From: Natronincola ferrireducens
GTDB taxonomy: Bacteria > Bacillota > Clostridia > Peptostreptococcales > Natronincolaceae
Length of the DNA stretch: 64,000 nt
Reading direction: 5' to 3'
Assembly (NCBI RefSeq): GCF_900100845.1
Contig: NZ_FNFP01000010.1
Coordinates: forward strand, 1 to 64,000
Made by a program: the position numbers and the translations under genes. This document shows, in pieces, positions 30,660 through 39,470 of the stretch (position 1 is its first letter; the number at the start of each line of letters is the position of its first letter). The notes under the pieces are model-generated. The model ran no database searches. It had not been told where the DNA came from and saw only the letters and a list, made by a program, of their open reading frames with translations.

Positions 30660-31061
30660 ATGGAAATGAATTGGATACCAGTAAGTGAAAAGCTACCGGA
30701 AAAGTATTGTGATGATGGAATACTTTACAATCACCAAAGTGTAATAGCAACCTTAAAAAACGGATGCGTTTGTGAAATGTGGTGGGGCGGGGGAAATGAG
30801 AACTTTTTTATTCTGGAAGGAATGAGAAAAAAAGAATTAACTGAAAATCCAGTAGTGGCGTGGATGCCTATGCCCGAACCATTCATGGTATATTCGTTAG
30901 GATATTGGGATGCAAATGATGGCAAAGGATATAGAGAACATATTCTTACACAAAAAGACTTTGAAGATAGAGGGGTTTGTGAATATTTAGGAAATCATTA
31001 TGTTGAAAGTGAAATGGATGAATACATTGAGAAATTTGGAGAGAATTTAGACTTAGATTAG
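30660..31061 (+). CDS. DUF551-domain phage protein
   Basis: 133 residues. WIPVSEKLPE at the start and VVAWMPMPEPF near residue 75 are the hallmarks of the DUF551 family found in phages of Gram-positive and enteric bacteria; the remaining 55 residues are additional. Function unknown. Confidence 0.8.
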   Translation: MEMNWIPVSEKLPEKYCDDGILYNHQSVIATLKNGCVCEMWWGGGNENFFILEGMRKKELTENPVVAWMPMPEPFMVYSLGYWDANDGKGYREHILTQKDFEDRGVCEYLGNHYVESEMDEYIEKFGENLDLD

Positions 31062-31110
31062 TTACGCATTCCAATATTTTGATGCAATGTTAATAAGGGG
31101 GTAAAAGCTT

Positions 31111-31271
31111 ATGCCTTGGCCAGGAGAAAGGTATATTAACAAAGATGAAAGAGAAAAAGTTAAGGCTACCAAAGAAGAAGAAAAAAGATATTTGTATTAT
31201 ATATCGAGAGCGGTTGAAGTAATGACACCCAGGAAAACAACCTACAAATTGAAAGATTATAAAAACGTTTA
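31111..31271 (+). CDS. Small basic phage protein
   Basis: About 53 residues (MPWPGERYINKDEREKVKAT at the start; stop TAG at 31270-31272), highly charged. AAGGGGGT precedes the ATG. Unknown. Confidence 0.5.
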
Positions 31272-31285
31272 GTGGGGAGGAAAAA

Positions 31286-31441
31286 ATGAATAGAGCAGAA
31301 AGGAGAAATGCACAAAGGATTAATAAAAAAATCAATAAAGACTCTCTTGAATATCGGGAAGGTTTAAGAGAAGGTATCAGGCTAGAGCGTGGGAGATTTA
31401 TGGAAGCCATGCAGAACACAAAGGGAATAGGGACAAGCTAA
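31286..31441 (+). CDS. Small NRAERR-type phage protein
   Basis: 51 residues, MNRAERRNAQRINKKINKDS at the start. Short proteins beginning with N-R-A-E-R-R are common in early regions of Firmicutes phages; role unknown. GGGGAGG upstream. Confidence 0.6.
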   Translation: MNRAERRNAQRINKKINKDSLEYREGLREGIRLERGRFMEAMQNTKGIGTS

Positions 31442-31500
31442 TTGAAAGAGTTATAGGCGAAGTTGTTAAGCTTTATTAAACAAGGTGGAGATAACATGGG

Positions 31501-31728
31501 ATAAGATTAAAATGTTGTACCTGTAAAAAATCTATCAGAAACACTAAAGAGCTAACAGTAATAGGAACCAGGACTTACTGCAGCAAATGCATTAAACGGA
31601 TCAGAGTTAAAAAGACCGGCAAAGAAGCTAAATATTATACTAGCTCAGGATCAAGATGTTTTGTAGAAGTTTGGGATGGAGGGTATACGATTCAGGAATA
31701 CAGCATTAAAGAATTAAACATAGGATAA
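31501..31728 (+). pseudogene. Zinc-ribbon reading frame without a normal start
   Basis: Open frame of 75 codons with CCTC (near residue 5) and CSKC (near 31), a zinc-ribbon layout. No ATG, GTG or TTG exists near its beginning; an ATG at 31496 with GGTGGAG upstream is in another frame and stops after two codons (ATG GGA TAA). Removing two bases after that ATG would restore a continuous gene. Either a recent frameshift, a sequence error, or an unusual start codon. Confidence 0.5.
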
Positions 31729-31742
31729 AGGGGGACATCCTA

Positions 31743-31916
31743 GTGAAATCAAGTAAAAAAGAAAAAATAGAAATACAGATTAATGAATTCATTAAGTCAG
31801 TTTTAAATATGGCTGAATCTGAGGGGAAGCTAGATCATATCAACATCGAGATTTCCAATCATAATGGGAACCTGCAGATGGATTACACATTAAGAGACAG
31901 AAAAAAAGCATATTAA
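31743..31916 (+). CDS. Hypothetical small phage protein
   Basis: 57 residues, GTG start after AAAGGGGG; lysine-rich N-terminus and LDHINIEISNHNGNLQMDY strand-rich end. Unknown. A terminator follows 20 bases after the stop. Confidence 0.55.
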   Translation: MKSSKKEKIEIQINEFIKSVLNMAESEGKLDHINIEISNHNGNLQMDYTLRDRKKAY

Positions 31917-31934
31917 GTCCTACTGGATATCCAG

Positions 31935-31981
31935 CGGACACTATCGATAGGGTTATTATTGATAGTGTCTATTTGTTTTTA
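31935..31981 (+). terminator. Terminator at the end of the early operon
   Basis: Stem GACACTATC/GATAGTGTC (31937-31945 with 31961-31969) then TATTTGTTTTT. It separates early genes from the late activator. Confidence 0.75.
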
Positions 31982-31999
31982 AGGAAGGGAGAGATAAAA

Positions 32000-32542
32000 A
32001 TGGGAGCAGCTAAAAAGAGAGAAGTAAATATTGAGCAAGTGATAAAAAAGACTGCACAGGAAACTGTTAAAGAACTAGAAAAGGCAAGATTACTAAAAAG
32101 CGATGGAAGTACTCTGTTTCAAAAGACAGAGAAACTTCTATACAATTATCCAAATTTGAAGGAAGCTGTAAAACAAAAGGAAAAGGACATTGAATACCTA
32201 CAAAAATACGGACCTCAAAATAGGTCAAAGTCAATCGTTTTTTATACTACTGGAGGAACAGGAAAAAGGGAAGAAGAGGAATACGCAGAATTATTAGAAG
32301 CCTACAAAGCTGCTAAAGAGAGAACTGAAAGACTAATCCATAAAATTGAGAGAGCTATAAAGAGTGTTGAGAATGATGAGTATTATAAGATTATAGAACT
32401 TAGGTACTTTACCGATGAGAAACTTGACAATTCAGAAATAGGAATTAGACTAAACATAAGTGAAAGAACTGTCAGAAGACATAAGAACAAATTTATAAAC
32501 AAAATACAAGTATTACTATTTGGAGCGGATGCATTAGATTAG
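32000..32542 (+). CDS. ArpU-family phage transcriptional regulator (late activator)
   Basis: 180 residues. C-terminal sigma-region-4-like helix-turn-helix (KIIELRYFTDEKLDNSEIGIRLNISERTVRRHKNK). ArpU/RinA-type proteins switch on packaging and structural genes. The three phased TGTCCG repeats directly after its stop are the probable target. Start at ATG 32000 (MGAAKKREVN) after AAGGAAGGGAG. Confidence 0.83.
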   Translation: MGAAKKREVNIEQVIKKTAQETVKELEKARLLKSDGSTLFQKTEKLLYNYPNLKEAVKQKEKDIEYLQKYGPQNRSKSIVFYTTGGTGKREEEEYAELLEAYKAAKERTERLIHKIERAIKSVENDEYYKIIELRYFTDEKLDNSEIGIRLNISERTVRRHKNKFINKIQVLLFGADALD

Positions 32543-32543
32543 T

Positions 32544-32602
32544 TGTCCGAATCGTGTCCGAAAGTTGTCCTTGTAGGCACTAGGTATCCATGATAGTATG
32601 AT
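32544..32602 (+). promoter_or_regulatory. Probable late promoter with three phased activator repeats
   Basis: TGTCCGA (32544), TGTCCGA (32555) and TGTCCTT (32566) are direct repeats spaced exactly 11 bp; 24 bases after the last is TATGAT (32597-32602) with no recognisable -35. That is the architecture of an activator-dependent promoter. Confidence 0.68.
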
Positions 32603-32637
32603 AGTGAGGAAAAGTTCAAACACCCACCAAAACCCAC

Positions 32638-32680
32638 AAAAAACCCTGTTGGCAATTATGCTGCAGGGTTTTTAATTTTG
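32638..32680 (+). terminator. Terminator just after the late promoter
   Basis: AAAAACCCTG (32639-32648) pairs with CAGGGTTTTT (32664-32673), then AATTTT. It stands about 30 bases beyond the expected late start, so late transcription must read through it, or it mainly ends early transcripts. Confidence 0.75.
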
Positions 32681-32691
32681 GAGATGATAAT

Positions 32692-32874
32692 ATGAAAGAA
32701 ATAAGTAGGAGAGTTTTTGAAAAGCATTTAGATAAGATTGATAGAGAAGAAAGACGTAAAGAAAAGAGAAAAATGGATAAGCTCAAAAGTAATAAACACT
32801 ATAAATGTCCATATAGCACTTTTACAGGAACAAAATTGTTTTGCATGATGCCTAGATGCATGAAAGGCAGGTGA
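32692..32874 (+). CDS. Small basic phage protein
   Basis: 60 residues, very Lys/Arg-rich, with CPYS and a CMMPRC motif near the end that could form a metal site. Unknown. Its end lies close to the next start. Confidence 0.5.
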   Translation: MKEISRRVFEKHLDKIDREERRKEKRKMDKLKSNKHYKCPYSTFTGTKLFCMMPRCMKGR

Positions 32875-32879
32875 CAATT

Positions 32880-33485
32880 ATGGTTAAAAAGAAACCTGCT
32901 GATCCTATAAAAAACAAAGAAACAGCACTGGATATTCAGGATTATTTGAAGTACAAGAGAGAAAGAGACTATATTTTTTTTATTTTAGGAATATCAACAG
33001 GTTATAGAGCTGGAGACCTCGTTAAGCTTAAAGTAAGAGATATTAAAACAGCTTTAAATAATGGCTATTTTGAAATTCTAGAGGGCAAAAAGGTTAACAG
33101 TAAAAACATAAGAAAAGAAAACATTAAGCCCAGGATTGTTAAAGTAATTCATAATTTAGAAATTTTACTGAAAAAATATATAAAAGGCAAAAAAGACTAT
33201 GAATACCTGTTTCCTTCAAGAAAAGGTAAATACATTACTGTTAGCTCGATTAGTAGAATCTTAAAAGAAGCTGGAGAGGAATTTGGTCTAAAAAATATAA
33301 CAGCTCACTCACTGAGAAAAACATTCGCTTATTCAATTTATGTTGAGAGTAAATATGATCTCCTTCTAGTGAAAGAAATGTTAGGGCATAGCAGCACAGA
33401 AGAAACAAAAGTATATTTAGGATTGGATAGAGAAACTTATGATAAGTATAGTGATTCTCTAAACAATTTAATAAGGGTATCATAA
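32880..33485 (+). CDS. Catalytic-domain-only tyrosine recombinase
   Basis: 201 residues holding the recombinase catalytic domain almost alone: R in GYRAGDLVKL, HSLRKT, GHSSTEETKVYLG with the candidate tyrosine. The N-terminal core-binding domain is missing or reduced. Phages of Firmicutes often carry such a gene between the late activator and terminase; its substrate is unknown. Start at ATG 32880 after GGCAGGTG. Confidence 0.8.
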   Translation: MVKKKPADPIKNKETALDIQDYLKYKRERDYIFFILGISTGYRAGDLVKLKVRDIKTALNNGYFEILEGKKVNSKNIRKENIKPRIVKVIHNLEILLKKYIKGKKDYEYLFPSRKGKYITVSSISRILKEAGEEFGLKNITAHSLRKTFAYSIYVESKYDLLLVKEMLGHSSTEETKVYLGLDRETYDKYSDSLNNLIRVS

Positions 33486-33823
33486 TATTTTTTCTTCGAA
33501 TGTTTCATTTCCTTGAACATGCACATTGAGGTACAAAAATAAAGCATATAAGAAGTAGGAAAAAATTATTTTGAATGTACGATTCCCTATGAAAATAAGA
33601 CATTCAAAATTAGGGCAAAAAAGTGATTTAAATAGTGTAATATCAAAGGTTTTAAAAGATAGACATAAAAAACAGGGTACGACTAAAATAAAATTCACCC
33701 TATTTTAGTATAAAAAAGTAGGTTGAGACAAACTCAATTAATTCATAAAACAATATAAAAATAATATTATAATGCAGGTTATTAAGATATAAAATAAATC
33801 TTATTTTATTGGAGGTACAAATC
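33486..33823 (+). other. Gene-poor stretch before the packaging module
   Basis: Very AT-rich. A 45-codon frame (TTG 33571 to TAG 33708, MNVRFPMKIRHSKLGQKSDL if read) lacks a good ribosome site and is not called. ACTAAAATA/TATTTTAGT (33682-33690, 33701-33709) is a perfect 9-bp hairpin at its end, and TTGAG-N5-CTCAA (33723-33737) a small palindrome. TATAAT near 33768 could be a promoter for the packaging genes. Confidence 0.4.
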
Positions 33824-34522
33824 ATGGGTAGACAAAGAAGTCCTAACAGAGATGCAGCTCATGAACTTTATAAAAACCATAATGGAAATATAACATCAAA
33901 AGAGATAGCAGAAATATTAAATGAAAAAGTATCAAACATAAACACCTGGAGAGTAAAAGACAAATGGAGAAAGTCTCTCAACAAGGTAGGAGCTCCTTAC
34001 AATAATCAAAATGCAGTAGGAAATAAAGGTGGAGGAGCACCACAAGAGAATCAAAATGCTAGAACATATGGATGGTATTCTAAATATTATCCTGCTAAAG
34101 CTAGAAATTTAATTAAAGAAGCGGAAGAAGCAGGCGAAACTCCTTTAGAAATACTTTGGGCTCAGATCATGACACAATGGATTGCTATTATTAGAGCACA
34201 AAAGATAATGTTTGTAAAAAATAAAGAAGATAAGACAAAAGAATTAAAAAAGCTCAAATCAGAATCTAAAAATCTGGGCACTAAATCAAATCCTGATATT
34301 GTTGAAGTTTATAGAGAAGAAGAATATGAGATTCAACAAGCTTGGGATAAGCATGCTACTTTCTTAAATGCTCAATCAAAAGCAATGGGGCAACTAACAA
34401 ACATGTTAAAGCGTTACGATGAGATGCTTCATGCTAATTGGGATACAACTACTGAGGAACAAAAACTAAGAGTTGAGAGACTAAGAGTACAAATAAAAAA
34501 TGATGAATTAAAGGCGTGGTAA
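33824..34522 (+). CDS. PBSX-like terminase small subunit
   Basis: 232 residues. N-terminal DNA-binding domain typical of PBSX-type small terminase (RSPNRDAAHELYKNHNGNITSKEIAEIL), then GAPYNNQNAVGNKGGGAPQENQ, a segment shared by this family. Start ATG 33824 after TTGGAGG. A second small-terminase candidate lies at 35315. Confidence 0.75.
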   Translation: MGRQRSPNRDAAHELYKNHNGNITSKEIAEILNEKVSNINTWRVKDKWRKSLNKVGAPYNNQNAVGNKGGGAPQENQNARTYGWYSKYYPAKARNLIKEAEEAGETPLEILWAQIMTQWIAIIRAQKIMFVKNKEDKTKELKKLKSESKNLGTKSNPDIVEVYREEEYEIQQAWDKHATFLNAQSKAMGQLTNMLKRYDEMLHANWDTTTEEQKLRVERLRVQIKNDELKAW

Positions 34523-34523
34523 C

Positions 34524-35210
34524 ATGGCAAAGCATGCTATATTAAAAAGCTTTTATGCTTCTGAAAAATGGCAGAAGTTCAGAATGGCTATTATTAATGA
34601 ACGAGGTTTGAAGTGTGAGTATTGTAATGAGTTTGTTATAAGGCCAGCTGAATTAACTTTACATCATAGCAAAATAGAATTAACTCCTGAAAATGTACAT
34701 GATGTTTCCATATCACTGAACCCAGATAATGTCATGGTTGTTCATCATGATTGCCATAATAAGATCCATAAACGCTTTGGATATAAACCAGAGCGTGGAG
34801 TATATATTGTTTATGGGCCACCATTAAGTGGGAAATCATCTTACGTTGAAGAATATATGGCACGTGGAGATTTAATAATTGATATGGATAGGCTTTATGC
34901 AGCAGTATCATTACTTCCTGCTTATGATAAACCAGATAATTTATTAAACAATGTTAGGGCAATGCATAATGCATTAATAGATAATATAAAAACTCGCTAT
35001 GGTAAATGGAACAGTGCATGGATCATTGGCGGTTATGCAGATAAATATAAGCGTGAGAAGTTAGCTAATGATTTAGGTGCTGAACTTATCTTCTGCAATG
35101 TGAGTAAGGAAGAATGTATAAGTAGACTAGAAGTAGATGAAGAAAGAAAGTATCGAAAGGACGAATGGAAAAGTTATATCGACAAATGGTTTGAACGATT
35201 TGTTGAGTGA
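34524..35210 (+). CDS. HNH endonuclease fused to a P-loop kinase-like domain
   Basis: 228 residues. HNH module at about residues 10-95 with CEYC, LTLHH and HHDCHNKIH; P-loop NTPase at about 100-228 with YGPPLSGKSSYVEEY and a DMDR motif, resembling small nucleotide/polynucleotide kinases. HNH proteins beside terminase assist cleavage of cos ends in HK97-type phages; the kinase-like half might process the same ends (inference). Confidence 0.8.
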   Translation: MAKHAILKSFYASEKWQKFRMAIINERGLKCEYCNEFVIRPAELTLHHSKIELTPENVHDVSISLNPDNVMVVHHDCHNKIHKRFGYKPERGVYIVYGPPLSGKSSYVEEYMARGDLIIDMDRLYAAVSLLPAYDKPDNLLNNVRAMHNALIDNIKTRYGKWNSAWIIGGYADKYKREKLANDLGAELIFCNVSKEECISRLEVDEERKYRKDEWKSYIDKWFERFVE

Positions 35211-35314
35211 CTCCCCCCTATAAACCAATCGAGGGAAATCCGTCCTGACCGAGTAAACGACACAGTTTACACACACAGCAAAAAAATCGAAATCGGAAGG
35301 AGGTCTCTAAAAAT
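35211..35314 (+). other. Non-coding stretch, candidate cos region
   Basis: 104 bases between the HNH gene and small terminase: starts with CTCCCCCC, contains GTAAAC-GACACA-GTTTAC (perfect 6-bp inverted repeat near 35252-35269). Position fits a cohesive-end site, but nothing in the sequence proves it. Confidence 0.35.
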
Positions 35315-35641
35315 ATGCCTAAAAGGGAAATTTATAAAAAAGAACTTGAGAAACTGACCAAGATTTTTCAAGAAGTTGAAGAGTCTAAAAAGAAATTAGT
35401 TGAAGGGCTTATCGAAGATGCCGCCTTTCTGAAAGCAGAAAATTATGTACTGAAGCAATCTTTAGCAGAGACAGGCATGGTTAAAATTCATCCTTCTAAT
35501 CCAGAGATGCAGAAGCCAATAGAGACCGCTAGGCAGTATCTTAAGAATATTAACTCATATGCGGTAGTGATTAAAGCCCTCAATGGAGTACTAAGCAAGG
35601 GAATCATTGAAGAAGACGATGATCTAGATGAATTTGAATAG
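35315..35641 (+). CDS. P27-like terminase small subunit
   Basis: 108 residues, helical, acidic C-terminus (EEDDDLDEFE). Directly upstream of the large terminase (8 bases), the usual place for the P27-type small subunit. GGAAGGAGG precedes ATG. Assignment rests on position and helical layout more than motif. Confidence 0.65.
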   Translation: MPKREIYKKELEKLTKIFQEVEESKKKLVEGLIEDAAFLKAENYVLKQSLAETGMVKIHPSNPEMQKPIETARQYLKNINSYAVVIKALNGVLSKGIIEEDDDLDEFE

Positions 35642-35649
35642 GTGATGCT

Positions 35650-37383
35650 ATGTTATTAAATGAAAAAAGATATGGAGAGCACTCTTGGCTTATTGAATAT
35701 ATCAATAGGTGCAAATCTGGGGAAATTATCATTGGGCACGAGTTAATGATGGAATTAGACAGAATAATATTGGACTTTAACGATCCTTTAATAACTGTAG
35801 ATTTAGCTGATGCTCATAAACGGATTAAATTTATAGAAACGAAATGCAAGCACTTTGAGGCTCCTTTTGCTGGGAAGCCTTTTATATTAGAACTCTTTCA
35901 AAAAGCCTTTATAGAATCAATCTATATCTTCAAAATCTATGATGATGAAGTTGGCAGATTAGTAAGATTGATTCAAGATGTGCTTTTTCTAGTAGGAAGA
36001 AAAAATGGCAAAACACCATTAGTTTCAGCTATATGTCTAGCTGAATTTTTTTGTGGTCCTATGGGGATTAAGATATTATGCTCCAGCAATGATTATGAAC
36101 AGGCTGATTTGATGTTCCAAGCTATAAACGCTATGAGGGAAGAAAGTAAAGCACTTGAGAAGGTTACTAGAAAAAATGTAAAAGGGATATTCTTTGGAAA
36201 CCCTAAAAAGCCTAAAAGCACAGGAAAGTTTTCATATAAAAATAAAGGAACTATAAAAAAGATATCAGCTAAGACTGGTGCTAAAGAAGGAAGAAATATA
36301 GGGGTAGGGGCAGTTGATGAAGTGCATGAAATGAAAAACAATACATCAGTAATGCCTATTAGACAGGCTTTATCTACCCAGGACGAACCTTTATACTTTG
36401 AACTTACAACAGAAGGTGTAATTAATGACGGATATCTAGATAACCGGCTAAAAGATGGCAGGCAAGTGCTTAATGGTGAATTAGATAGACCTCGTTGGAG
36501 GATATGGCTATATACTCAAGACAACGAGCAAGAGATATGGCAGAAGGAAGAAACATGGGTAAAGAGTAATCCAGGACTAGGCACAATAAAAAAATGGTCA
36601 TTTCTAAGGCAAATGATAGAAGAAGCTAAAACTAGTAAAGCTACAAGAGTATTTGTTTTATCAAAAGACTTTAATATAAAACAAAATAATGCCACTGCAT
36701 GGTTAATGGCAGAGGATATTGAAAACACAGAAACATTTGACATAGAAGACTTTAGAAATTGCTTCGCTATAGGTGCAGGAGACCTAAGTAAAACTGGCGA
36801 TTTATGTAGTGCAAGGGCACTTCTGATGAAGCCCAGAAGTGATAAAAAATATTTTCTACAGCATTATTTCATCCCAGAATCGAAGTTGGACAATCTTAAC
36901 AAGGAAGAGGAAAGGAAATACAGAGAGTGGGTTAGAGAAGGATTAATTACCTTATCGGAAGGAAATGAGAATGATTTCAGGTTAGTTACACAATGGTTTT
37001 ATAGTCTATTTAAAAACTATGGAATTAGATTTTTCAAGACAGGCTTTGATAAATGGTCAGCTATCTATTGGCAGAAAGAAATGGAAGAGTACGGATTCGA
37101 TATGAAGAAAGTAGACCAAAGCTGGGGAAGCATGTCGGAGCCAATGAAACTCCTAGAGGCAGATCTAAAGAGCAAAAAAGCTGTCTATAATAATCATCCT
37201 ATTGATAAATCATGCCTTGAGAATACAGGAATGAATGTAAATTCAAAAGAAGAAATGATGCCAATCAAAGTGCAGGGGAAAGATGAAAACAAAATCGATG
37301 GAGCAGTAACTATGATGATCTGCTATAGAGTGTATATAGACCATAAAATAGAATTTTTAGAATTAGTGAAAAGGACTGCATAG
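35650..37383 (+). CDS. Terminase large subunit
   Basis: Packaging ATPase/nuclease, 577 residues. Walker A VGRKNGKTP (about 114-122), Walker B GAVDEVHEM, nuclease-domain aspartate in AIGAGDLSKTGD and a later D in DKWSA region. Type resembles HK97/cos-phage TerL. Confidence 0.95.
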   Translation: MLLNEKRYGEHSWLIEYINRCKSGEIIIGHELMMELDRIILDFNDPLITVDLADAHKRIKFIETKCKHFEAPFAGKPFILELFQKAFIESIYIFKIYDDEVGRLVRLIQDVLFLVGRKNGKTPLVSAICLAEFFCGPMGIKILCSSNDYEQADLMFQAINAMREESKALEKVTRKNVKGIFFGNPKKPKSTGKFSYKNKGTIKKISAKTGAKEGRNIGVGAVDEVHEMKNNTSVMPIRQALSTQDEPLYFELTTEGVINDGYLDNRLKDGRQVLNGELDRPRWRIWLYTQDNEQEIWQKEETWVKSNPGLGTIKKWSFLRQMIEEAKTSKATRVFVLSKDFNIKQNNATAWLMAEDIENTETFDIEDFRNCFAIGAGDLSKTGDLCSARALLMKPRSDKKYFLQHYFIPESKLDNLNKEEERKYREWVREGLITLSEGNENDFRLVTQWFYSLFKNYGIRFFKTGFDKWSAIYWQKEMEEYGFDMKKVDQSWGSMSEPMKLLEADLKSKKAVYNNHPIDKSCLENTGMNVNSKEEMMPIKVQGKDENKIDGAVTMMICYRVYIDHKIEFLELVKRTA

Positions 37384-37394
37384 GAGGTGGGGAG

Positions 37395-37559
37395 TTGAAT
37401 AAATTGAAAAAGATTTTAAATTTTGCAGACGATATTTTATTTATAGGTGGAATTGCTTTAATCTCGACAGGTGTATTTAAGATTTATAACCCAGCAGGAT
37501 ATATAGTACTAGGTATTTGCTGTATAGCATTTGCTTATCTTATGGCAGGAAGAGGGTGA
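37395..37559 (+). CDS. Small membrane protein
   Basis: TTG start with AGGAGG upstream; 54 residues with two hydrophobic segments (about 16-31 and 37-51). Small membrane proteins between terminase and portal are common in related phages; function unknown. Confidence 0.6.
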   Translation: MNKLKKILNFADDILFIGGIALISTGVFKIYNPAGYIVLGICCIAFAYLMAGRG

Positions 37560-37565
37560 TAGCGG

Positions 37566-38819
37566 ATGCTTTTACAAAGTATTATGAAAAGCAAAGAAAC
37601 AGCACGTGAAATGCGATATGCTAAATTTCTTGATGGATACAGCCCAGTATTTAGTCAATTTGGCGAAAATATTTATACATCAGATGTAGTGCAAATGTGT
37701 ATTGATGCTATTGCCACCGAGTGCAGCAAGTTAACCCCAAAACACATTAGAACTGATAATGACAATATGCAAATAACCGTTAAAGGTAGCTTGAATAGGC
37801 TGTTTAAATTTGCTCCAAATGAACTTATGACTACTAGAGATTTTATAGAAAAGATTATTTGGTTATTGTATATGAACTACAATTGCTTTATATATCCTGT
37901 GTACCGGATTAAATATAACGAAAAAAACATAGGAACTAAGGAGTATGTAGCCTTTTATCCACTTAATCCCACGGGTGTCACCTTTCTTCAAGATGCAACT
38001 GGAAAGTTATTTACAGACATGGTATTTGCTAATGGAGATAAATTTACGTTGGCATACTCAGATATCATTCATTTGAGAAAAAAATTTTCTGTAAATAATA
38101 TTATGGGTGGGGGAGCAGATGGACAACCAGATAATCAAGCACTACTGAAAGTGCTTCAAATAAATGATACTGTTCTTCAAGGCTTGGAAAAAGCAATCAA
38201 AACCTCCTTATCAATTAGAGGCATTTTAAAAATAAATACTATGCTTGATGATGAAAAACAACAAGCTGAGAGACAAAGATTTGAAAATGCAATTGCTAGT
38301 GGAAAAACTGGAATACTTCCTATGGATGTCAAAGGAGAATATATAGACCTAAAGGTAGATCCTAAGCTAATAGACAAAGAAACGCTAGAATTCTTGGAAA
38401 ACAAAGTATTGCGCTATTACGGTGTGTCGGTTCCAATAATATCTGGTGATTTTACTGATGAACAATATCAGGCCTTTTATGAGAAAACATTGGAGCCATT
38501 AATCATAAGCTTAGGGCAGGCTTTTAGTAAAACAATATTTACACCAAGAGAGATTGATGTTGGCAATGAAATTGCATTCTATCCGCAAATGCTACTATTC
38601 ACTAACACCAAAAACAAGATTGCTGTTGCTGATATTTTAGGTAATAGAGGGGCATTAACAAACAATGAACTACTACAGCTATTTGGTTATCCACCTTACG
38701 AGGGAGGACATGTTAGAAACATGAGCTTAAATTATATAGATGTTACCCTAGCAAATGATTATCAAATGAAACGTGCTGGTACGAGAAGGAAGGAGGACAA
38801 CGCAGGTGAAGAAGAATAA
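37566..38819 (+). CDS. Portal protein, HK97 type
   Basis: 417 residues; forms the dodecameric DNA gateway. Position between terminase and prohead protease and conserved stretch (LRYYGVSVPIISGDFTDEQY) support the call. Overlaps the protease start by 14 bases. Confidence 0.93.
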   Translation: MLLQSIMKSKETAREMRYAKFLDGYSPVFSQFGENIYTSDVVQMCIDAIATECSKLTPKHIRTDNDNMQITVKGSLNRLFKFAPNELMTTRDFIEKIIWLLYMNYNCFIYPVYRIKYNEKNIGTKEYVAFYPLNPTGVTFLQDATGKLFTDMVFANGDKFTLAYSDIIHLRKKFSVNNIMGGGADGQPDNQALLKVLQINDTVLQGLEKAIKTSLSIRGILKINTMLDDEKQQAERQRFENAIASGKTGILPMDVKGEYIDLKVDPKLIDKETLEFLENKVLRYYGVSVPIISGDFTDEQYQAFYEKTLEPLIISLGQAFSKTIFTPREIDVGNEIAFYPQMLLFTNTKNKIAVADILGNRGALTNNELLQLFGYPPYEGGHVRNMSLNYIDVTLANDYQMKRAGTRRKEDNAGEEE

Positions 38820-39459
38820 ACTGCCTAAGAATGAAGATGTTGCAGTAAGAAGTTATGGAATAGCAGATTTTAGGGCTAACGATGAAGAAAAAACGATAGA
38901 AGGGCATGCCGCCGTATTTGAGCAAAAGACAAATATAGGCGGCTATTTTTATGAGGTTATTGAAAGAGGGGCATTTGATGGAACAGATTTTGATGATGTA
39001 CTTATGTGTGTCAACCATGATCTTAGAAAGATCCCACTGGCAAGAAGTCGGAGAAATAATGGGAATTCGACTATGCAGTTATCTGTTGATTCAAAAGGCT
39101 TGCTAGTAAAAGCTAGACTTGATACAGAAGGAAATACTGAAGCCAAAAGTCTTTATAGTGCAGTTAGCCGAGGAGATATTGATGGTATGAGCTTTATATT
39201 TAAAATTGCTGATGCCAAATGGACAGATTTAGATTCTGATATGCCGACGAGGCACATTATAAAAATTCGCAAAGTATACGAAGTGGGCCCGGTAAATATG
39301 CCAGCTTACTCCGGTACAGATATAAATGCTCGTGACCAAGATGCATTGGATAATGCACTAATAGTATTGGAGAATGCTAGGTCTCAGGAGTTGGAGAACT
39401 CTAAAGGCGGGCAGTTAGAAGTATTAAAGTTAAAAGCGCAAATATTATTGAAAGGTTAA
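38806..39459 (+). CDS. HK97-family prohead protease
   Basis: 217 residues; matures the capsid. Catalytic pattern: H in CVNHDLRKIPLARS and S in RGDIDGMSFIF. GTG start at 38806 with AAGGAGG 8 bases upstream; the frame is open earlier inside portal but without a site. Confidence 0.93.
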   Translation: MKKNKLPKNEDVAVRSYGIADFRANDEEKTIEGHAAVFEQKTNIGGYFYEVIERGAFDGTDFDDVLMCVNHDLRKIPLARSRRNNGNSTMQLSVDSKGLLVKARLDTEGNTEAKSLYSAVSRGDIDGMSFIFKIADAKWTDLDSDMPTRHIIKIRKVYEVGPVNMPAYSGTDINARDQDALDNALIVLENARSQELENSKGGQLEVLKLKAQILLKG

Positions 39460-39470
39460 GGTGAATATCA

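Noticed and set aside
33571-33708. 45-codon frame before the packaging genes
   Set aside because: Weak ribosome site, TTG start and no recognised similarity; described under the spacer instead.
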